Shown here: piece after piece, positions 1 through 10,766 of the stretch
How the letters are laid out: each line of letters begins with the position of its first letter
How positions within the stretch are numbered: the first letter of the stretch is position 1
Origin: Endotrypanum monterogeii
Taxonomy: Eukaryota > Euglenozoa > Kinetoplastea > Trypanosomatida > Trypanosomatidae
Reading direction: 5' to 3'
DNA length: 64,000 bases
Assembly: GCA_000333855.2 (NCBI GenBank)
Contig: CM007320.1
Location: 124,020-188,019, forward strand
Notes under the pieces: model-generated
Seen by the model: only the letters and a program-made list of their open reading frames with translations
Told to the model about the DNA's origin: nothing
Databases searched by the model: none
Made by a program: the position numbers and the translations under genes

Positions 1-719
1 CGGCTGGTGCTTGCCACCGCGCTGCCGCCGCCCGCCCCGACAGTTTGCCGTCCTGTCTGCTCAGAGGGTGGGGTACAGGCACGCGAACCTTCCAATATGC
101 TAGAGCCCCCGCGCTGCTGAAGGCCTTGCTCGCTGTATACGCTCGCCGGGGCAGAGCCGATGTGTCCTAAAGATGCTTCCCTCCCGCCGTCCGCTGGGGA
201 AGAAGAAAAGAGTGGCGAGGGTTGGGGTTTTCTTGGAATGTTGCCACAACCACCGGCGGTGGTCTTGTTGCCAAAGAGTGGTGCTGTGGCGTTCATGGGA
301 GCAAAAACACCGGCGGCGCCGTCACTAGAGGAGAAATGAAAACTCGGGTCGTCAGCTGTGGGGGGGCGCGTCTGTCGGATCAGACGCTCAAGAGCATTAA
401 AACGATAATTTATCTGCTGCATCCACTCCGTCGCAGTATTAAGCTGCACCTGAATGGCCTGCTGCTGATGGTAAACTAACCGAAGCAGCATCCGATCCTG
501 CTGTTTTAATGCCTCATCCTCCGCAACAGGGCCCCCAGTCGCATCGACGCGCGCGCCAGCTACGCCACCTTCGCCAACGTCTGCGTTTAATGTTGACCTG
601 CCAACGTAAGAAAACATACCTGTGGCACTGCTAGTGGGCACTGAGTCCATGAACGGGTCGACAACTCCGCGTCGAAGGTAAACAGATTCGAGGCCACTGC
701 CCACGCCTCCGGGAAACAT
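1..719 (-). CDS. Hypothetical protein, N-terminal part (runs off left edge)
   Basis: I do not recognise this protein. The minus strand is open without a stop from an ATG at 719 to the left edge (239 codons), so only the N-terminus is present. An in-frame TGA at 729-731 lies just upstream, so this ATG is the first possible one. Visible features are a start MFPGG, a likely coiled-coil or helical segment around residues 80-120 rich in Gln and Leu (LKQQDRMLLRLVYHQQQA region), and then a long low-complexity Ser/Pro/Gly/Ala-rich tail. A T12 tract on the coding strand (788-799) upstream is a plausible trans-splicing polypyrimidine tract. Strand, codon use and position fit the minus-strand array. Function unknown. 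Confidence 0.7.
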   Translation of the reverse strand, partial: MFPGGVGSGLESVYLRRGVVDPFMDSVPTSSATGMFSYVGRSTLNADVGEGGVAGARVDATGGPVAEDEALKQQDRMLLRLVYHQQQAIQVQLNTATEWMQQINYRFNALERLIRQTRPPTADDPSFHFSSSDGAAGVFAPMNATAPLFGNKTTAGGCGNIPRKPQPSPLFSSSPADGGREASLGHIGSAPASVYSEQGLQQRGGSSILEGSRACTPPSEQTGRQTVGAGGGSAVASTS

Positions 720-1387
720 CGAGCGGTCTCACCCCTTCGACTTTGCAGCCGAATATATGATGATGATCGATCGGAGTTGACCAGCACAAAAAAAAAAAAG
801 TCTGCTTGTCTTGGTAGAAGCGGGGGCTGGAGGAGGAAGGGGGGAAAGCTCCGTACGGAAAAGGCGTGACGATGCTCCAGAGAAAACGCAGAGGAGGAGA
901 ATACTTGACAGGACAGGCGGAGTCGAGCGATGGGGGAAAATATGAAGCAGCGGTAGCACACTATGAGCCCAATGTCCACACCCTAAGACATAAAAATAAA
1001 AAAATAAAGACGAACAAAGTCCTTTGATGCGAAATCTAGTCCGCAAGTGCTCGCATGTGCATATATATATATATATAGGGGACTGATGGAAAACCCCTGG
1101 AGGATGAAAGGAAGACGCCTCCACCGGGATGGATACCCCGCCCCATGGCCCGACCACTATAACAGCCCCACATTCTTCATATACATGCGAGACTCATAAC
1201 TTCCATAGCCATCACTGAGCGAGTCATCATTCACCGCAGAAGGTACGCGCGCTCCCCCATCGTACACGCGAGTGGCTCCACTTGCTACGCTTTCGGGATC
1301 GGCGAAGGCGCCGGATTNNNNNNNNNNAAAAATAAAAAAATAAAGACGAACAAAGTCCTTTGATGCGAAATCTAGTCCGCAAGTGCT

Positions 1388-1429
<42 letters not shown>

Positions 1430-2890
1430 TCCTGGTTAGGTTGACCCTGGGGCACAGGCACAGTCAAGCAGCGAGAGATGCGTGAGGGAAACAGACGAGC
1501 AAAGAAGAAAGAAAAAAAAAGGGAGGGAGGAAGAGTGAAAAAAAAAAAGATCAAACAAGAAATGGTTCTAAACATACAATAGTTTACCGTACATGTACAC
1601 GGGAAATGACCGGAAAACAAACGAAAAAACATAAACAAGTCGAAGAGCGAGAAAAAAAAAGAGGACCACAAGCGGACGGCCGTGTGCAGGCCCTTTGACT
1701 CATGAACGTAACTAGGGAAAGGGTCTATATGCTGCCCCTTCCTCTCTTCCTGATTTATGATGTGGCTGTGAGGGCACGCACGCTTGAGGCGTACGGTTTT
1801 TTTTATTTTTGTACGCCGGTGGAGGTATAGCGCAGTAGTGTGCGCGTCTTTTCTGTTTTGTGCGAGATATATTAGACGATACCTGAGAAACAGTAACGCA
1901 CAGACAGAACGCAACCTCTGCGCCGCTGTCGCTTCGCTGAGGTCAGTGCCGTGGAGAGTGGGAAAAAAAAACGTGTGGGGTGCACATTTCAGTGCGTCAT
2001 TAGTTTTGATGTTTTTAAGATTTTATTCAATGCGCCGAATGATGCACATAGATGCATAGGTGATGAGGTTATGGTGTCGAGAGTGGAGGACCGCAAAAGA
2101 AAGGAGGATGCATGATTGAGATGTCGGCAGAACAGAGTCCCGTGATCAACAGCGGGTTCACAAAAAAAAAAAGGCGGTGGCTGTAACGCTTCACGGTGCG
2201 CCTACTCGAGTAGTCACTCCGCATTTACTGCACTCGATTAATAACTGGAAATATATATATATATATATTTTTGCTTGAGGACAACACTCAAGGCGCTCGG
2301 CGACATAATGCGTATGCGATGATAAATGCACGCAGTGTAGTCGCATGCCTCACCGCTATCTGCAAATGTTCTCACTCGCTTCGCGTCTCAAATCTACTTC
2401 TATTTGAGACACTAAAACAATAATAATAATTGGAAAGGATGGCAATGACTGCGAGCAAACAGAGTCACCACTGATGACAGCGATAGACGAGGAGAGGAAT
2501 GAAGAAAAGTGAAAATACTTGGCGTAAAACGAAGAGGGAGAAAGACATGCCCTCTCCAGTAGAAACCAGCGGCCTCAGAGGTCTCAAAGCAGCACCTCGC
2601 CTGGGGTAGCGTTAGTGAGAAAGCGTAGAAAAGAAAAAAAAAGGACAATGGACGGGGCCGAAAAAGAATCCATGACAAACGCGTGTCACACAAAGATCCA
2701 GAGTACAGTACCACTCGTTGGTCAGCTGGCCAACACCACTAAGGTACGTCTTGTAAAAGAAAGTCAGTGCGCAAGCAAGTCGAAGCAATCGCAACTCACA
2801 ACAACACTCGACCAGCTGACACACACACACACACGCACACACACACAAATATATGTATACATGAATGTATATGTGTATGCCCCACAACAC
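720..2890. other. Intergenic region with assembly gap
   Basis: This is the gene-free stretch between VPS45 and the left-edge gene. It holds a 10-N gap (1318-1327), a 65-bp duplicated flank, TA microsatellites (1061-1077, 1391-1426, about 2251-2269), a CA tract (2819-2847) and many A-runs, which are T-runs on the coding strand. Open frames here are low complexity and I do not call them genes. Confidence 0.8.
992..1392. repeat. 65-bp direct duplication flanking an N gap
   Basis: Positions 992-1056 and 1328-1392 are identical. The second copy begins directly after the 10-N gap at 1318-1327. Both run into a TA microsatellite. This is most simply two overlapping contig ends or two alleles joined without merging, not a biological repeat. 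Confidence 0.85.
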
Positions 2891-4744
2891 TTACGAGGGA
2901 AGTGAACGAATGAACTCCTTGCTGTTCAGCATCGACGTGGTGATGAGAGAAACGTGCGCCTCTATCTTAGCGGTGTACGGCTCCGCCGTTGGGCCTGTAA
3001 CGCCATCCGTACCAAACTTACGGGATACCTGCTTACCAAGGTTCATCAATGTCTCCTGGTTGTTGTCCACGCTGCCTTCATTTATCTGTGACAATACCAT
3101 CGCTTCGGAAAAGGTGTAACCACCAATAAAAACAACGATGATGTCCTTGGCACGCACGAAAGGCGCCTGACTCAGGGGAATGGGACACCCGAGCACCTCC
3201 TGTACAGGATATCTATCCACCGCCAGCGTCCCGTTGTAGACACGGTTAACAAGTTTTTTGATGAGCGGTACGTGCTGCGTCAGAACATTTTGCACATCTT
3301 TGCCGAACTGGCCAACTGCTTTTGCAACTGCCTTGAACATTTGCGCCGTGGAAGAGCGGAATATCTCGTGCTGCCGCTGGTCCTGCCCAGCATACTCCAT
3401 GAGGCGGTCGATCAGCTGGACTTTCTCCTGCGCGCACTGACGCTGCAGGAGCTCCTGTTTTAGTTGCGTAATAATGTTACCGGCCATTTTTTCGTAGCGG
3501 AGATGATACAACATGACAATGCGCAGCGCATCGTCGACATCCGTATTGGGATCCTGCACCACCTCAAGCACGAGGCGGCTGTGTTCTGTGACGTTGTTGT
3601 TAGAAATGATGTCCTGCTCTAGTACAGAGAGTCGAGTGAGGTTGCGGCCGTTGATTTCGGCGACGAGCTCACTTGTGATGGCACAGTGTCGCGTCACCTG
3701 GACAGATTGTTTGCGAGCCGCAGGAAAAAGAGTCATAAAATTTTTAATATCATCCAGGGAAACAGTGCTACGGTCGAATTGATTCATTTCTTTGTATGTT
3801 TTCACCATCTCACCAACCGCCACGCAGACCTGACCCCAGTCACTGTAGCGATGTTTCAAAAAAAAGGTGTCTGACTGTGGCGTGAGGATGTGCACGCGCT
3901 CCTCCGGCTTCGCGTCCGGGTCGTCAATGACAACTTCATTACCGCGCTGAAATCCTATCAGCTCATGAATCATTGCCTCATACGTCCACGGCATCAACAA
4001 AGGGGTGACAGGATCGTCCCTTCGGTCCACGATCACCAGCACACTTTCCGTGGCCTTGAGATCGGGAAATGTAGCGTGAACGTTCTTCATGCGCGCCGCT
4101 ACCTCCGATGCAAGCTTCTCCGAAACACGACTTCCCTCGCGGTATCGAATGACCGGCCGGCGATTAGTGGACAGAAGCATGCTAATGACGCCCTCCGACA
4201 TCCGCTCTAGAGACTTGGGATCCCACTGACCGTAAGTGACAGGGTTCACAACCGGGCTTGAGCTCTTGGAGAGTGGCGATGGCTTCAATTGCGTCAAGCA
4301 TACCCACTCCGTGATGGGGATAGAGTCCACGTACAGCTCCTCCACGTGCGCGACCAGATTAAGCACATCTGCGTTGGCCAGAGATTGCAGAAGTGTAGAG
4401 TCCAGCATGTAGGTAATGTAGATGTCGTAGGAGGCGAAGTTTCCCTCAGCCAGCTCCTGATACACGGATGCCAGAGATGCTGCCGAGGGGCGACACACAA
4501 TAACACACGAGAAGTGCTTCATCGGGTAGCGTCCCTGATTCGCTAGCATATCAACTAGGACGATGTTGTGTTGGAGCAGCTGGTGCTGGAAGTAGGCAAC
4601 AGAAAGAATTTCGCGAGTCGCATCATCGCAGAGGAGCACCTTGAGGCCCTCCGTGGCACCAAACGCCTTGTCTAAGTAGCACCCCACTTGCTCAAAGCAG
4701 TTACGGCGGCCGCGGTTCGCCTTCACGGAGGATAATGCAGACAT
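2891..4744 (-). CDS. VPS45: Vacuolar protein sorting protein VPS45 (Sec1/Munc18 family)
   Basis: SM-family regulator of syntaxin/SNARE assembly, expected at the Golgi/endosome with a Tlg2/syntaxin-16-type partner. The protein is 617 residues, near the usual 550-640 for Vps45. The N-terminal part has the Sec1 signature (KVLLCDDATREILS, then QHNIVLVDML and MKHFSCVIVCRP). The central block VLIVDRRDDPVTPLLMPWTY carries the classic SM-family DRxDDPVTPLL motif. The C-terminal part has IIVVFIGGYTFSEA, matching the conserved Vps45 end. I set the start at the ATG at 4744 because a longer open frame upstream is encoded by the T12 splice tract itself. The neighbours are unrelated, as usual in trypanosomatid arrays. 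Confidence 0.87.
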   Translation of the reverse strand: MSALSSVKANRGRRNCFEQVGCYLDKAFGATEGLKVLLCDDATREILSVAYFQHQLLQHNIVLVDMLANQGRYPMKHFSCVIVCRPSAASLASVYQELAEGNFASYDIYITYMLDSTLLQSLANADVLNLVAHVEELYVDSIPITEWVCLTQLKPSPLSKSSSPVVNPVTYGQWDPKSLERMSEGVISMLLSTNRRPVIRYREGSRVSEKLASEVAARMKNVHATFPDLKATESVLVIVDRRDDPVTPLLMPWTYEAMIHELIGFQRGNEVVIDDPDAKPEERVHILTPQSDTFFLKHRYSDWGQVCVAVGEMVKTYKEMNQFDRSTVSLDDIKNFMTLFPAARKQSVQVTRHCAITSELVAEINGRNLTRLSVLEQDIISNNNVTEHSRLVLEVVQDPNTDVDDALRIVMLYHLRYEKMAGNIITQLKQELLQRQCAQEKVQLIDRLMEYAGQDQRQHEIFRSSTAQMFKAVAKAVGQFGKDVQNVLTQHVPLIKKLVNRVYNGTLAVDRYPVQEVLGCPIPLSQAPFVRAKDIIVVFIGGYTFSEAMVLSQINEGSVDNNQETLMNLGKQVSRKFGTDGVTGPTAEPYTAKIEAHVSLITTSMLNSKEFIRSLPS

Positions 4745-4759
4745 GCTGTTGGCGTGCCG

Positions 4760-4792
4760 CTCGAGATGGATACGATAACCAAAAAAAAAAAA
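4760..4792 (-). promoter_or_regulatory. Predicted trans-splice acceptor of VPS45
   Basis: On the coding strand a T12 tract (4792-4781) is followed by the first AG at 4761-4760, leaving a 5' UTR of about 15 nt before the ATG at 4744. This supports the chosen start. Confidence 0.55.
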
Positions 4793-5098
4793 GTCAAGAG
4801 TGCACACCTGGACGGGGAGTCAGTGCCGTGCACTGAAAATGGAGGAAAGAAAAGGGAAACCAGAAAGAAGCACGACGTAAGGAGAAGCAGGGTGGTACCA
4901 CCTTGTCGATCACGCCAAATGACCACATCAGCAGAAATATACGCAAATGTATGAACGTATATGCATAATAGTTATTATTCACATATACGTGTATAGGCAA
5001 TAGAGCCATCGACGAGCGACATCAACCACCACCAAAAAAAAAATAATAATAATAATAAGAGCGTAAAAGAGGAGGGAAAGAGAGTATAGGGAGTGGAA

Positions 5099-5106
<8 letters not shown>

Positions 5107-5137
<31 letters not shown>
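5107..5137. repeat. (TA)n microsatellite
   Basis: About 15 uninterrupted TA units in the DUS2-VPS45 spacer. Confidence 0.95.
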
Positions 5138-5138
<1 letters not shown>

Positions 5139-5467
5139 TATGGTGGTACTGGACCACCGACACCCTCGATGCCCAGCAATCGAAAGCGCAGCAAAGCGCA
5201 AATGAGTGGCAAAGGACAGATTACGCAAAGGGGCAACGGCATACAGCATGGGTAATCAACATTCGCAAATATACCACTGGCAACACAAAAGTGTTGAGCG
5301 CATCGATTCGACCTTTGTTCTGCCAGTAGCTCCCAAAAGTTGAGAGCTCCATGTAAAAAAGTATTTTTTAGTGTGTTTCACCTCTTCAGGTTAACCGTTT
5401 TATTTAAAACTGCTCAAAGCCAAAATCACTGTTTTGTGAGGGAGGTGAGTAAGTGTCTGTACCTGTG

Positions 5468-5469
<2 letters not shown>

Positions 5470-5501
<32 letters not shown>
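5470..5501. repeat. (GT)n microsatellite
   Basis: About 16 GT units on the plus strand. Confidence 0.95.
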
Positions 5502-5502
<1 letters not shown>

Positions 5503-5943
5503 TCATGAGAAGAAAACACACGCGAGAGAGGGGCGGGGGGGAGGAAGAAAGTGTATTCCCTGCCTGCCATTTCCACCGAAGCCATGGCAGGTAGAGGAGG
5601 CATGCACTCTGACAGGATGTACAACATGACAAGTGACATACGCTATACGCAGTGCATCGAATACCAAGAGAGGAATAACCGCCAAGAACAGGCGACCGCA
5701 GCGTGTTGGTCAAATGCCTTTTGTTTGACGTTATGGAACATTCAAATGTCAGTGTCAGTCAGTAAGGTTTTCACAAACACACACACACACACACATACGC
5801 GCGCAGGCACGCAAGGAGGGGATTAGGGTATAAATATACATGATACTGTGCAACTAATCCAGTCCACAAACAGAAACATACACACACAAGCGCGCGCGAG
5901 GGAAGCTGGAAGAGGAGCGGGGAAAGTCCTCGCTCGCGTCACC

Positions 5944-7263
5944 CTAAGCAGCTGCTTTTGTCGCTGCCTCGAGACGGGGGCGCTTGTGTGTCTGTTCACT
6001 GCCCTCGTCATGCCCCTCCGAGGAGGCTACTACTAGTTTAGCCGTGAGCGGCGGCTTCTCAGAGTGCAGCTCCATCTTGTATGCACAGGATTCTACAAGG
6101 GTCTTCTCCTCCTCAGTGAGGTGGAAAAAATCGTAGCAATCGGCGTAGCTGCGCAAGTCGAGCTGAACCCTCTCCATATGCGGCTTGAGGGCCTCCACCA
6201 CCGGAAAGGCACGGGTGAGGTGATACTTGAAGTTGTTGAACAGGGAGCGGTAGCGCACCGAGTAAAAGTAGAGCTCCTTCATGATGGACATGGCGTGCCC
6301 CGCGGCGTCCTGCCCCGACTCAATCCCTCCACTCTGGGCGGTGGAAGAACAAGTATCCCCAACGTCCCGGTGGAAGCACCGCGCGTCCTCCAGCGCGGCG
6401 CGAGCAATCATGGCTCCATCAAAACCGTAGAGTGCACACTTTTCCTGCCCATCCTTACGGGACAAGACAGACCCGTTCAGTACAAATGAAATACCCTTGA
6501 AGGCGGTGTCGGCCTTGCACGTGCTTACCACTGTTGCCGCACGCTCGTACAATGGAGCCTGCTCAGAACGGTCATCCGGTGTTCGGGCGTGAAGAGTGAT
6601 GGCGTGCAAGACAGGTCTTGTGGGTGTATGCCGCGCCGCCTTCAACATCGCGCGCAGCATCTCCACAGTGTCCTCAGCGGTGTCCTTGAGGCGTGTTTTG
6701 AGGCTAACGGCGACGCGCCTACCGCCCCGTGCTGCAACACACGTGTCGCTGTTCACAGCGTCATACACGGCCCGCAAGATCGCACCACCCACCCCTGGCC
6801 GCCGCATCAGCGCGGCGCCGAAGCCGTTGTGCACACTGAATTTCTTGGGACATCCCATGTTGATGTCAATACCGTCGATATCGCTGCTGCACACAAGCGC
6901 CGCAGCCGCACCTATTGCAGGGTCTGCCACACCAAGCTGAAGCACAATGCAAGGAGCACTAGGATGCTCTAGAGTGCCCTCAGTGCACTTGATGGCGTCT
7001 CGCGCAGGAGTACTCAGCACGACCGAACGCTTGTACGCTTTTTTAAAGGCGTCGTAGGAGACATATTCGGCCATCGGTGTGTCCACCGTAGGGTAGTGCA
7101 CCACCTCGCGTTGGCAAGTCGCAAGCTTTGCAGCCACTATCTCCTCTGTGAAGACGACGTCAGCACCGTGCGCACTGCACAGAGCGCGAAATCCAGGACT
7201 GCACACGCGTACCATCGGCGCCAGTATCGTCTTGTTGTGGAAGAGAGACCCCTCTGCACTCAT
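5944..7263 (-). CDS. DUS2: tRNA-dihydrouridine synthase, DUS2-like
   Basis: FMN-dependent, NADPH-using enzyme that reduces uridine to dihydrouridine in the tRNA D-loop (position 20 for the Dus2 class). The 439-residue protein starts MSAEGSLFHNKTILAPMVRV, the standard Dus FMN-barrel opening (APMVRV). The motif INMGCPKKF contains the presumed catalytic Cys138, and the following GFGAALM is Dus2-like. A later DGAMIARA segment fits the end of the barrel. The C-terminal portion is helical and ends in a basic, low-complexity tail with KRPRLE, possibly a nuclear signal. No double-stranded RNA-binding domain as in human DUS2 is evident. The ATG at 7263 was chosen because the upstream extension is encoded by a pyrimidine tract followed by AG. 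Confidence 0.9.
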   Translation of the reverse strand: MSAEGSLFHNKTILAPMVRVCSPGFRALCSAHGADVVFTEEIVAAKLATCQREVVHYPTVDTPMAEYVSYDAFKKAYKRSVVLSTPARDAIKCTEGTLEHPSAPCIVLQLGVADPAIGAAAALVCSSDIDGIDINMGCPKKFSVHNGFGAALMRRPGVGGAILRAVYDAVNSDTCVAARGGRRVAVSLKTRLKDTAEDTVEMLRAMLKAARHTPTRPVLHAITLHARTPDDRSEQAPLYERAATVVSTCKADTAFKGISFVLNGSVLSRKDGQEKCALYGFDGAMIARAALEDARCFHRDVGDTCSSTAQSGGIESGQDAAGHAMSIMKELYFYSVRYRSLFNNFKYHLTRAFPVVEALKPHMERVQLDLRSYADCYDFFHLTEEEKTLVESCAYKMELHSEKPPLTAKLVVASSEGHDEGSEQTHKRPRLEAATKAAA

Positions 7264-9193
7264 TGTTGCGACGCGTCCACTAAAAAAAAAGGGGGGGAAA
7301 GCAACGGCAACCGCAGAGAGGAAAGGGGGGTATTTACCAGTACCCCTGATTCGAAAAGCTGAACCAACTGTCCTTCGAGCGTAATGGATACGTGTTAGCG
7401 ACGCTGTGTAGGCTGAAAAATGTGTGGGGAGGTTGTCATTTTTTTTTCGTGACAAGCACACTTTTTTTTTTTTGGGGGGGGGGTTGGCATGCCGCGCTCA
7501 TCCGTTAGGACAGCGCGAGTAGCGCAAATCACGAGGCCCCACATGTGAGGGAGAAAAGGGTAAATAATCCATGAAACATCCATAATGAGTACCTCTGTAA
7601 AAAATTCCTTCATTGTATGCTGAAAGAGGCGAGCGAGCATCGTGGAGTCGGTCACCCAGACATCTCACGCGACTGGCGCCTTAAGCATTAAAGATTTCCC
7701 AAACCGTCGGTCTAAAAACCAGTGGGTGGAGGGGATTAAGACCGCACTACGGCAAAACCCGAGCAGCAGGGACGCGTTGGTCAGGATAAAACTATCTTTC
7801 CCTGTACGACGTGCGCCCTGTGGGGACAGCTAAGGCGAGAGACGTACATTGTAGATGTTTTTTGCTCTCGTTTCGGCGTTACAGAAAATGTCAATTTTCT
7901 CTTCTTTTGCTTTTTTGATCTTGCATACCTACAGTTTGGGGGAAAGAGAAGGGCGAAAAAGCGAAGAATACAAAAAAATGGAGTGCTTCTTTTTTTTTTT
8001 CCATGCCTCGAGATGCTAGACGTGGCGAGGGGGTGAGAAGGAGGGGCGGAGCAAGAAGTAAAAAGTGCAACTGCTGCTGAACGACAGGTGGACGTTAGTG
8101 CCTCGAATCTCACGAGGTGTCGGAGCAAGCACACAGCAGCTGATACCATCACCCGCGTAGGAACACGAAGCAAAAAAAAAAAGGGGGGCAAGGGGGCCAT
8201 AGATGGATGCTAAGGAAGGGGCGTAGACCCCACAAGAGACTAAATAAAATAAAAATAAAAACTACAAAAAAAGGGGGCGAATGAATCGACAGCGGAGCAT
8301 TCGATGCGTGCAGGAACCCAGCGCTGTATGAAGGGAAAGAAGAAAAACGAAAAAGCACCCCTGGATATCGAAAAGAAACACAACTCAGAAAGGGGATCGT
8401 TAGGGTGGTGGTGGGACAAGAAACGAGATGTGGGGAAGTTATCAACATAGACCGGGAAAAACGACAAAAACGAGTGACAAAAATATATATATCTTTCTTT
8501 TCCAGAGGCGCCTTTCACGTGCTTAAACTCCTTCTCAGAGATGTAACACCACACACTCCTCTCTTCTCTGGGTCACAACAGTCACCGCTACTCCCTCCGG
8601 TCGCCTTGGAGGCCCCTCGTATCCTAATGCTTTTCTTTTTTTCTTTTTCCCCTCATAGACTATTTTGGCCACCTGCGATTTCTTGGGCAAGCAACGGAAA
8701 CCAGGCAGTGGCTGCCTCCCACCTCCCCCCCTCTGTAGCCCCTTTTCACTCCTTTGAGCTCAACGTTTCCCTTCCCTATTTTCAAGTCGGACTAACACAA
8801 GGAAACCGTTGCGACATGTCTGCCCAGGGTAAAAAAAAGGCGAAAAATACTCATAGAGTTCGCATTCCCCTCACGTGTACTTGTTGGAGACGCCTCATCC
8901 TCGCCGCAACGACGTGCTGTCGTTGTGTCCTCTTGAATGCACCACTGTCATCGACGACAGAAGAAGAAAACAAAAAGCAAGGGACCAATGTTTTGTTGTT
9001 TCTTTTTTTTTGATGTTGCTCTTTAGTAGAAGTAAATACGGAAACGAGAAAAAGGGACCTTCCTAAACACACACATACACACACACATATACACACACCG
9101 CACCAACAACGTCACATACGCACCAACACGCGCATGCAGGTAGACTGACCCGCGTCCAAAATAGGTGAGGACATGGGATAGAGTCCTTGTGAC
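7264..9193. other. Intergenic region COX5B-DUS2
   Basis: No convincing gene seen. It is rich in A-runs (T-runs on the coding strand), with a CA tract near 9066-9097. A 122-codon minus frame starting at an ATG at 8149 is largely low complexity and I did not accept it. Confidence 0.65.
7280..7297 (-). promoter_or_regulatory. Predicted trans-splice acceptor of DUS2
   Basis: On the coding strand a C7 then T9 run (7297-7282) is followed immediately by AG at 7281-7280. The resulting 5' UTR is 16 nt. Confidence 0.6.
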
Positions 9194-9871
9194 CTACTCA
9201 GCATTGAGATACACGCCGAACTCGTGGAAATCACGGTCGAACTCAGCCTCGATCTCAGCGAACGTGTAGGCGGGACCCTCATCAGCAGCCGGCTCATCCG
9301 TCCAGTCGGGGTGCATCACCAACCAGGGGCGGTTGTGAACGTAGAACCACTGCTGACACATGGGGCATTTGGACTTGGAGTAACCCTTCATCATCATGTA
9401 GTAGTTGGACTGAGGCACGTGCGGTGCACAATTACCAAAGCACAACACAATCTGCTGATCACCTGGGTTACCCGTGCCCTCCACGCGAATGGGACGCTCC
9501 TCACTACCAATCGGTGGCTCGTACAGGTGGTTCACGGCCACGTACGGCCGGTCGTTCCACTCCTCACGATCATGCTCCTCGAGCATGAGGGTGTCATCGG
9601 CCTCGAACATGTGCCACACGCGCGCCGGCTCCTGCCAGTAAAGGCGACCCACACCGGTCACCACATCATCGTACACCGGCAGAGACTGATCCATGAGCTT
9701 GCTCATGATGGGACTCTTGCGCCAGCTGTCCGGGGGCTGCTGAAGCTCGTTCAGGTTGTGGGGCTGCACCGGGTAGGACTTATCCTGATACGGTGCGGGG
9801 CCATGCGAGCCGCCACCGCTTAGCAGAGCGCGTGACGCTGCCAGAAAGGAAAATTGGGTCTTGCGAAGCAT
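9194..9871 (-). CDS. Cytochrome c oxidase subunit, COX5B-type zinc-binding
   Basis: Nuclear-encoded subunit of respiratory complex IV in the mitochondrial inner membrane. The 225-residue protein has a likely mitochondrial presequence (MLRKTQFSFLAASRALLSGG: basic, hydroxylated, no acids). The C-terminal half carries a four-Cys zinc site, C144-x3-C148 and C169-x2-C172 (CFGNC ... CPMC), followed by QWFYV. This closely follows the layout of animal COX5B (CxC ... CPSCGAHY). It corresponds to what is called subunit V in trypanosomatids, from memory. Its presence argues against Phytomonas, which lacks cytochrome oxidase. The ATG at 9871 is the first Met downstream of a long C-rich tract and an AG. 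Confidence 0.78.
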   Translation of the reverse strand: MLRKTQFSFLAASRALLSGGGSHGPAPYQDKSYPVQPHNLNELQQPPDSWRKSPIMSKLMDQSLPVYDDVVTGVGRLYWQEPARVWHMFEADDTLMLEEHDREEWNDRPYVAVNHLYEPPIGSEERPIRVEGTGNPGDQQIVLCFGNCAPHVPQSNYYMMMKGYSKSKCPMCQQWFYVHNRPWLVMHPDWTDEPAADEGPAYTFAEIEAEFDRDFHEFGVYLNAE

Positions 9872-9878
9872 TAGCGAA

Positions 9879-9959
9879 CTAGAGAAGAAAAGAGTGTTGC
9901 ACCCACGCTTTTTTTGGGGGGGGAGGGGGGGAGGGTAGGAAAGGGAGGGGAGGGGGGGA
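9879..9959 (-). promoter_or_regulatory. Polypyrimidine tract and predicted splice acceptor of COX5B-type gene
   Basis: The coding strand has an exceptionally long C-rich tract (9959-9917), then a second short pyrimidine stretch ending in AG at 9880-9879, 7 nt before the ATG. An alternative AG lies near 9910. Confidence 0.45.
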
Positions 9960-10691
9960 GTGCTATTGTTTGCTGCCGAAATTTCACTAAATCGGTACAA
10001 CCGAAGGAGAAAGCAACGTGTTTTATTTGTGAGCGTGTGTCGTGGGGAGACATCAGCATTGCAGAAAAATGGAAAATTGTGGACGCGGAGAAGCGAAAAA
10101 TAAAAATAGCAATAAAGCGGTGTGGACAAGGGCGGAGCCAATTTTTCAGGGCAAATATGCTGAGAAAAGAACGCACGATTCCATCAGCGATGCTGCAGGG
10201 ATCGCAAAACAAATCATCCCAAAATTACATTTATTAAGTAAGCGGTGAAAATGGCAACGAGCAGCCCCCCCCCCTGTCTCTCATCCACGATTCAGCCGCT
10301 CTGGAGCTGTCCAGACACAAAAACACTAGTTAGCATCTCAAACACCACCGTCCGGACTTTTTTGGCGACACCGGAGAAGCCGGCAACGCTAATGCACAGT
10401 GCATGTATTTCTTTATGTACGTCTGTTTGATTATTCCCTAACCTTAGCAGAAGCAACACCAAAAACAATGTCCACACATACAGGTAATAAAACAACAGAA
10501 GCAGAAGCGACCCCTGACCCAACCGGCACAGGGAAAAGACCCCAGAAAGTCGATGGATGGATATCACACATGGGAGGCAGGGACACACCCTGTATACACA
10601 CATCTCGTACAAATATTTTGCCTTGTTACTTACCGCGCGCCGTCCCTCCTCCTTTCATCACTCACATGAGCTCAGCTTACCTTTTTCTGTC

Positions 10692-10720
10692 TGTGTGTGT
10701 GTCTGTATGTGTATGTGTTG

Positions 10721-10757
<37 letters not shown>
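10692..10757. repeat. (GT)n microsatellite, imperfect
   Basis: About 66 bp of GT repeat with a few GTAT and TTGTT interruptions. Confidence 0.95.
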
Positions 10758-10758
<1 letters not shown>

Positions 10759-10766
10759 CTATGGAT

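Larger units (their letters stand above)
4745..5943. other. Intergenic region DUS2-VPS45
   Basis: No gene seen. It contains the VPS45 splice tract, a TA microsatellite (5107-5137), a GT tract (5470-5501), a CA tract (about 5777-5796) and presumably the DUS2 3' UTR. Confidence 0.75.

Noticed and set aside
1372..1914. 180-codon minus-strand frame
   Set aside because: Dominated by TA and poly-T derived residues (YIYIYI, FFFF), no ATG-supported conserved core; UTR/spacer.
7781..8149. 122-codon minus-strand frame preceded by a pyrimidine run
   Set aside because: Right strand and an ATG, but residues derive largely from A/T homopolymers and no family is recognisable.
8405..9013. 202-codon plus-strand frame
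   Set aside because: Opposite to the array, low complexity and no recognisable domain.
9224..9823. 199-codon plus-strand frame
   Set aside because: Antisense shadow of the COX5B-type gene.
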